A stretch of DNA of 5,943 bases from Gemmatimonadaceae bacterium. Its GTDB lineage: Bacteria > Gemmatimonadota > Gemmatimonadetes > Gemmatimonadales > Gemmatimonadaceae. Shown one piece after another: positions 5,233-5,943 of the stretch (its first letter is position 1; each line of letters opens with the position of its first letter). The position numbers and the translations under genes are program-made. The notes below the pieces were generated by a model that was not told the DNA's origin, did no database searches, and was given only the letters and a program-made list of their open reading frames with translations. Location of the stretch: the NCBI GenBank assembly GCA_013820975.1, contig JACDHQ010000147.1, forward strand, positions 1 through 5,943. The letters run 5' to 3'.

Positions 5233-5547
5233 GCCGTCCCCACGCACGTGGGGGTGAACCGACGCCATTACGGGAGGGCGATCGGCTCGTGCAGCCGTCC
5301 CCACGCACGTGGGGGTGAACCGCAGGACACGGCGAGTACGCGGCGCCTCCTTGCGTCCCCACGCACGTGGGGTGAACCGATTGTGGGGACGGTAGTCGCG
5401 AGGTTCGGCAGGCCGTCCCCACGCACGTGGGGGTGACCAGCACGCCGACGACGACCAGCCGTCCCCACGCACGTGGGGGTGAACCGCCCCGTCGGAGGTG
5501 CCGTTTCCGCGCAGCCTCGCCGTCCCCACGCACGTGGGGGTGGACCA
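5233..5547 (+). CRISPR. Type I-E-like CRISPR array, six clear repeats
   Basis: Six repeats of a 29-base consensus begin at 5233, 5294, 5353, 5412, 5458 and 5519. The consensus has a 6-bp stem CCCCAC/GTGGGG with loop GCAC and ends in GTGAACCG. Length, palindrome and 3' end are those of type I-E repeats cut by Cas6e, with GTGAACCG as the crRNA 5' handle. Spacers 1, 3 and 5 are 32 bases (5262-5293, 5380-5411, 5487-5518), the type I-E norm. Spacer 2 is 30 and spacer 4 only 18 (5440-5457). Repeat 3 lacks one C and one G, repeat 4 lacks an A and ends in A, and repeat 6 ends GTGGACCA. Repeats 1, 2 and 5 are identical. Orientation puts the leader at the left and the old end at the right. No cas gene is in the window. 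Confidence 0.97.
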
Positions 5548-5570
5548 AGCCTCGTGAACGAATTATCCCG

Positions 5571-5599
5571 GCCCTCCCGACGCAGGTGGCGTCAAACCA
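5571..5599 (+). repeat. Degenerate terminal CRISPR repeat (repeat 7)
   Basis: These 29 bases match the repeat consensus at 21 positions, keeping GCC at the start, ACGCA in the middle and AAACC near the end, but the palindrome is broken. The interval after repeat 6 (5548-5570) is 23 bases. Degenerate last repeats are usual at the trailer end of arrays, and this agrees with repeat 6 already being altered. Confidence 0.72.
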
Positions 5600-5602
5600 A
5601 TC

Positions 5603-5665
5603 AACGGCTCAGTCATCGACTCGGCACTTTCGCGGAGCCGTTTAGATCGTCGCCTCAAAGGCGAC
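5603..5665 (+). terminator. Two hairpins after the CRISPR array, possible transcript end
   Basis: AACGGCTC (5603-5610) pairs perfectly with GAGCCGTT (5635-5642) around a 24-nt loop and is followed by TTTA-like sequence (5641-5644). Just beyond, GTCGCCT (5649-5655) pairs with AGGCGAC (5659-5665) across a 3-nt loop. Placed right after the last repeat they could stop array transcription, but the long loop and the absent U-tract keep this tentative. Confidence 0.35.
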
Positions 5666-5682
5666 CACACGCCCTTGGCCGG

Positions 5683-5943
5683 TCAAGCATCCACGCCTGA
5701 CACACTTCGCAAGCGGTCCAACGAGCGGCCCGCCTCGATCGGCACGCCAGCCCGTACCTGAAGCCGCCGCAGACGCTGCCGAGCACGTGTGCTGCTTCGG
5801 AACGGCAGCACGAACTCCGACGGCTCCAGCCTGCCTAATGCCCACAGCGCCGCCACGACCGCGGGAGCAAGCGCCACCTGCCGCGGATGACGCAAACTTT
5901 CGGTCGACACTACGAGGCAAGGCTCCGCCGGGTCGAGCTCGCC
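5683..5943 (-). pseudogene. Fragment resembling the C-terminal half of a tyrosine recombinase, cut by the window edge
   Basis: The frame is open from the window edge (5943) to TGA at 5683-5685, 86 residues. It contains RQVALAPAVVAALWALGRL, SEFVLPF, then RARQRLRRLQVRAGVPIEAG and RSLDRLRSVSG. The order resembles tyrosine integrases: R.VPLSP..VAAL......FVFP, then R.L..RAGVP, then S.HxLRH. Where the catalytic His of the HxxR motif is expected there is Asp (SLDRLR). The protein ends about 10 residues later, so the final His/Trp and the nucleophilic Tyr are missing. If the assignment is right it is a dead integrase, in keeping with the relics nearby. The start lies outside the window. It could instead be an intact unrelated gene of unknown function, and I am only moderately convinced. 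Confidence 0.45.

Noticed and set aside
4774..5529. 251-codon minus-strand frame across the HsdR relic and the CRISPR array
   Set aside because: Its repeated HPHVRGDG segments are simply translated CRISPR repeats, and its other end is antisense to the HsdR relic.
5009..5548. 179-codon minus-strand frame with repeated SPPRAWGR and HPHVRGDG units
   Set aside because: The apparent protein repeats come from reading the CRISPR repeats in other frames; such frames are a known annotation artefact.

Overview
This is a GC-rich window from what looks like an actinobacterium. The style of the macrolide-exporter-type ABC operon and of the small membrane proteins resembles Actinomycetota, possibly a Micrococcales-like lineage. 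That placement is inference from protein style only; no marker gene is present. All intact genes lie on the minus strand in the left 70% of the window. The plus strand of the right 30% carries gene relics and a CRISPR array.

Left block (44-2333, minus): a compact three-gene operon. It encodes an ABC ATPase (1617-2333), an FtsX/MacB-type permease (328-1620, ATGA overlap with the ATPase) and a 93-aa conserved small protein starting 2 nt after the permease stop. Immediately upstream (2396-~2507) is a frameshifted C-terminal stub of a zinc-type (MDR) alcohol dehydrogenase, so the operon abuts a decayed gene.

Middle block (2636-4490, minus): two separately spaced membrane-protein genes. One is a four-helix protein of about 139 aa with a GTG start. 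The other is a 246-aa DUF4386-family protein. Between them are a perfect 13-bp inverted repeat and an adjacent imperfect palindrome. Upstream of the DUF4386 gene is a near-consensus sigma70-type promoter (TTGACG-17-TAATAT). Its ~178-nt leader holds a palindrome and a hairpin that could pair in two ways.

Right block (~4622-5943): a graveyard of mobile and defence genes. On the plus strand a short DUF3987 primase/helicase-type relic is followed directly by the C-terminal tail of a type I restriction subunit (HsdR), in which an amber codon replaces the tyrosine expected in the GYPPD motif. Next comes a type I-E-like CRISPR array: six clear 29-nt-type repeats, a seventh degenerate one, and possibly a decayed repeat one exact period upstream. 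The array shows indels in two repeats, a truncated spacer and a mutated 3' end. No cas gene is in the window. At the right edge a minus-strand fragment resembles the C-terminal half of a tyrosine recombinase that lacks its catalytic end. The simplest reading is a former genomic island or defence island decaying beside ordinary chromosomal genes. I see no convincing evidence for an entirely new system; the array and its relic flanks are the most noteworthy part.
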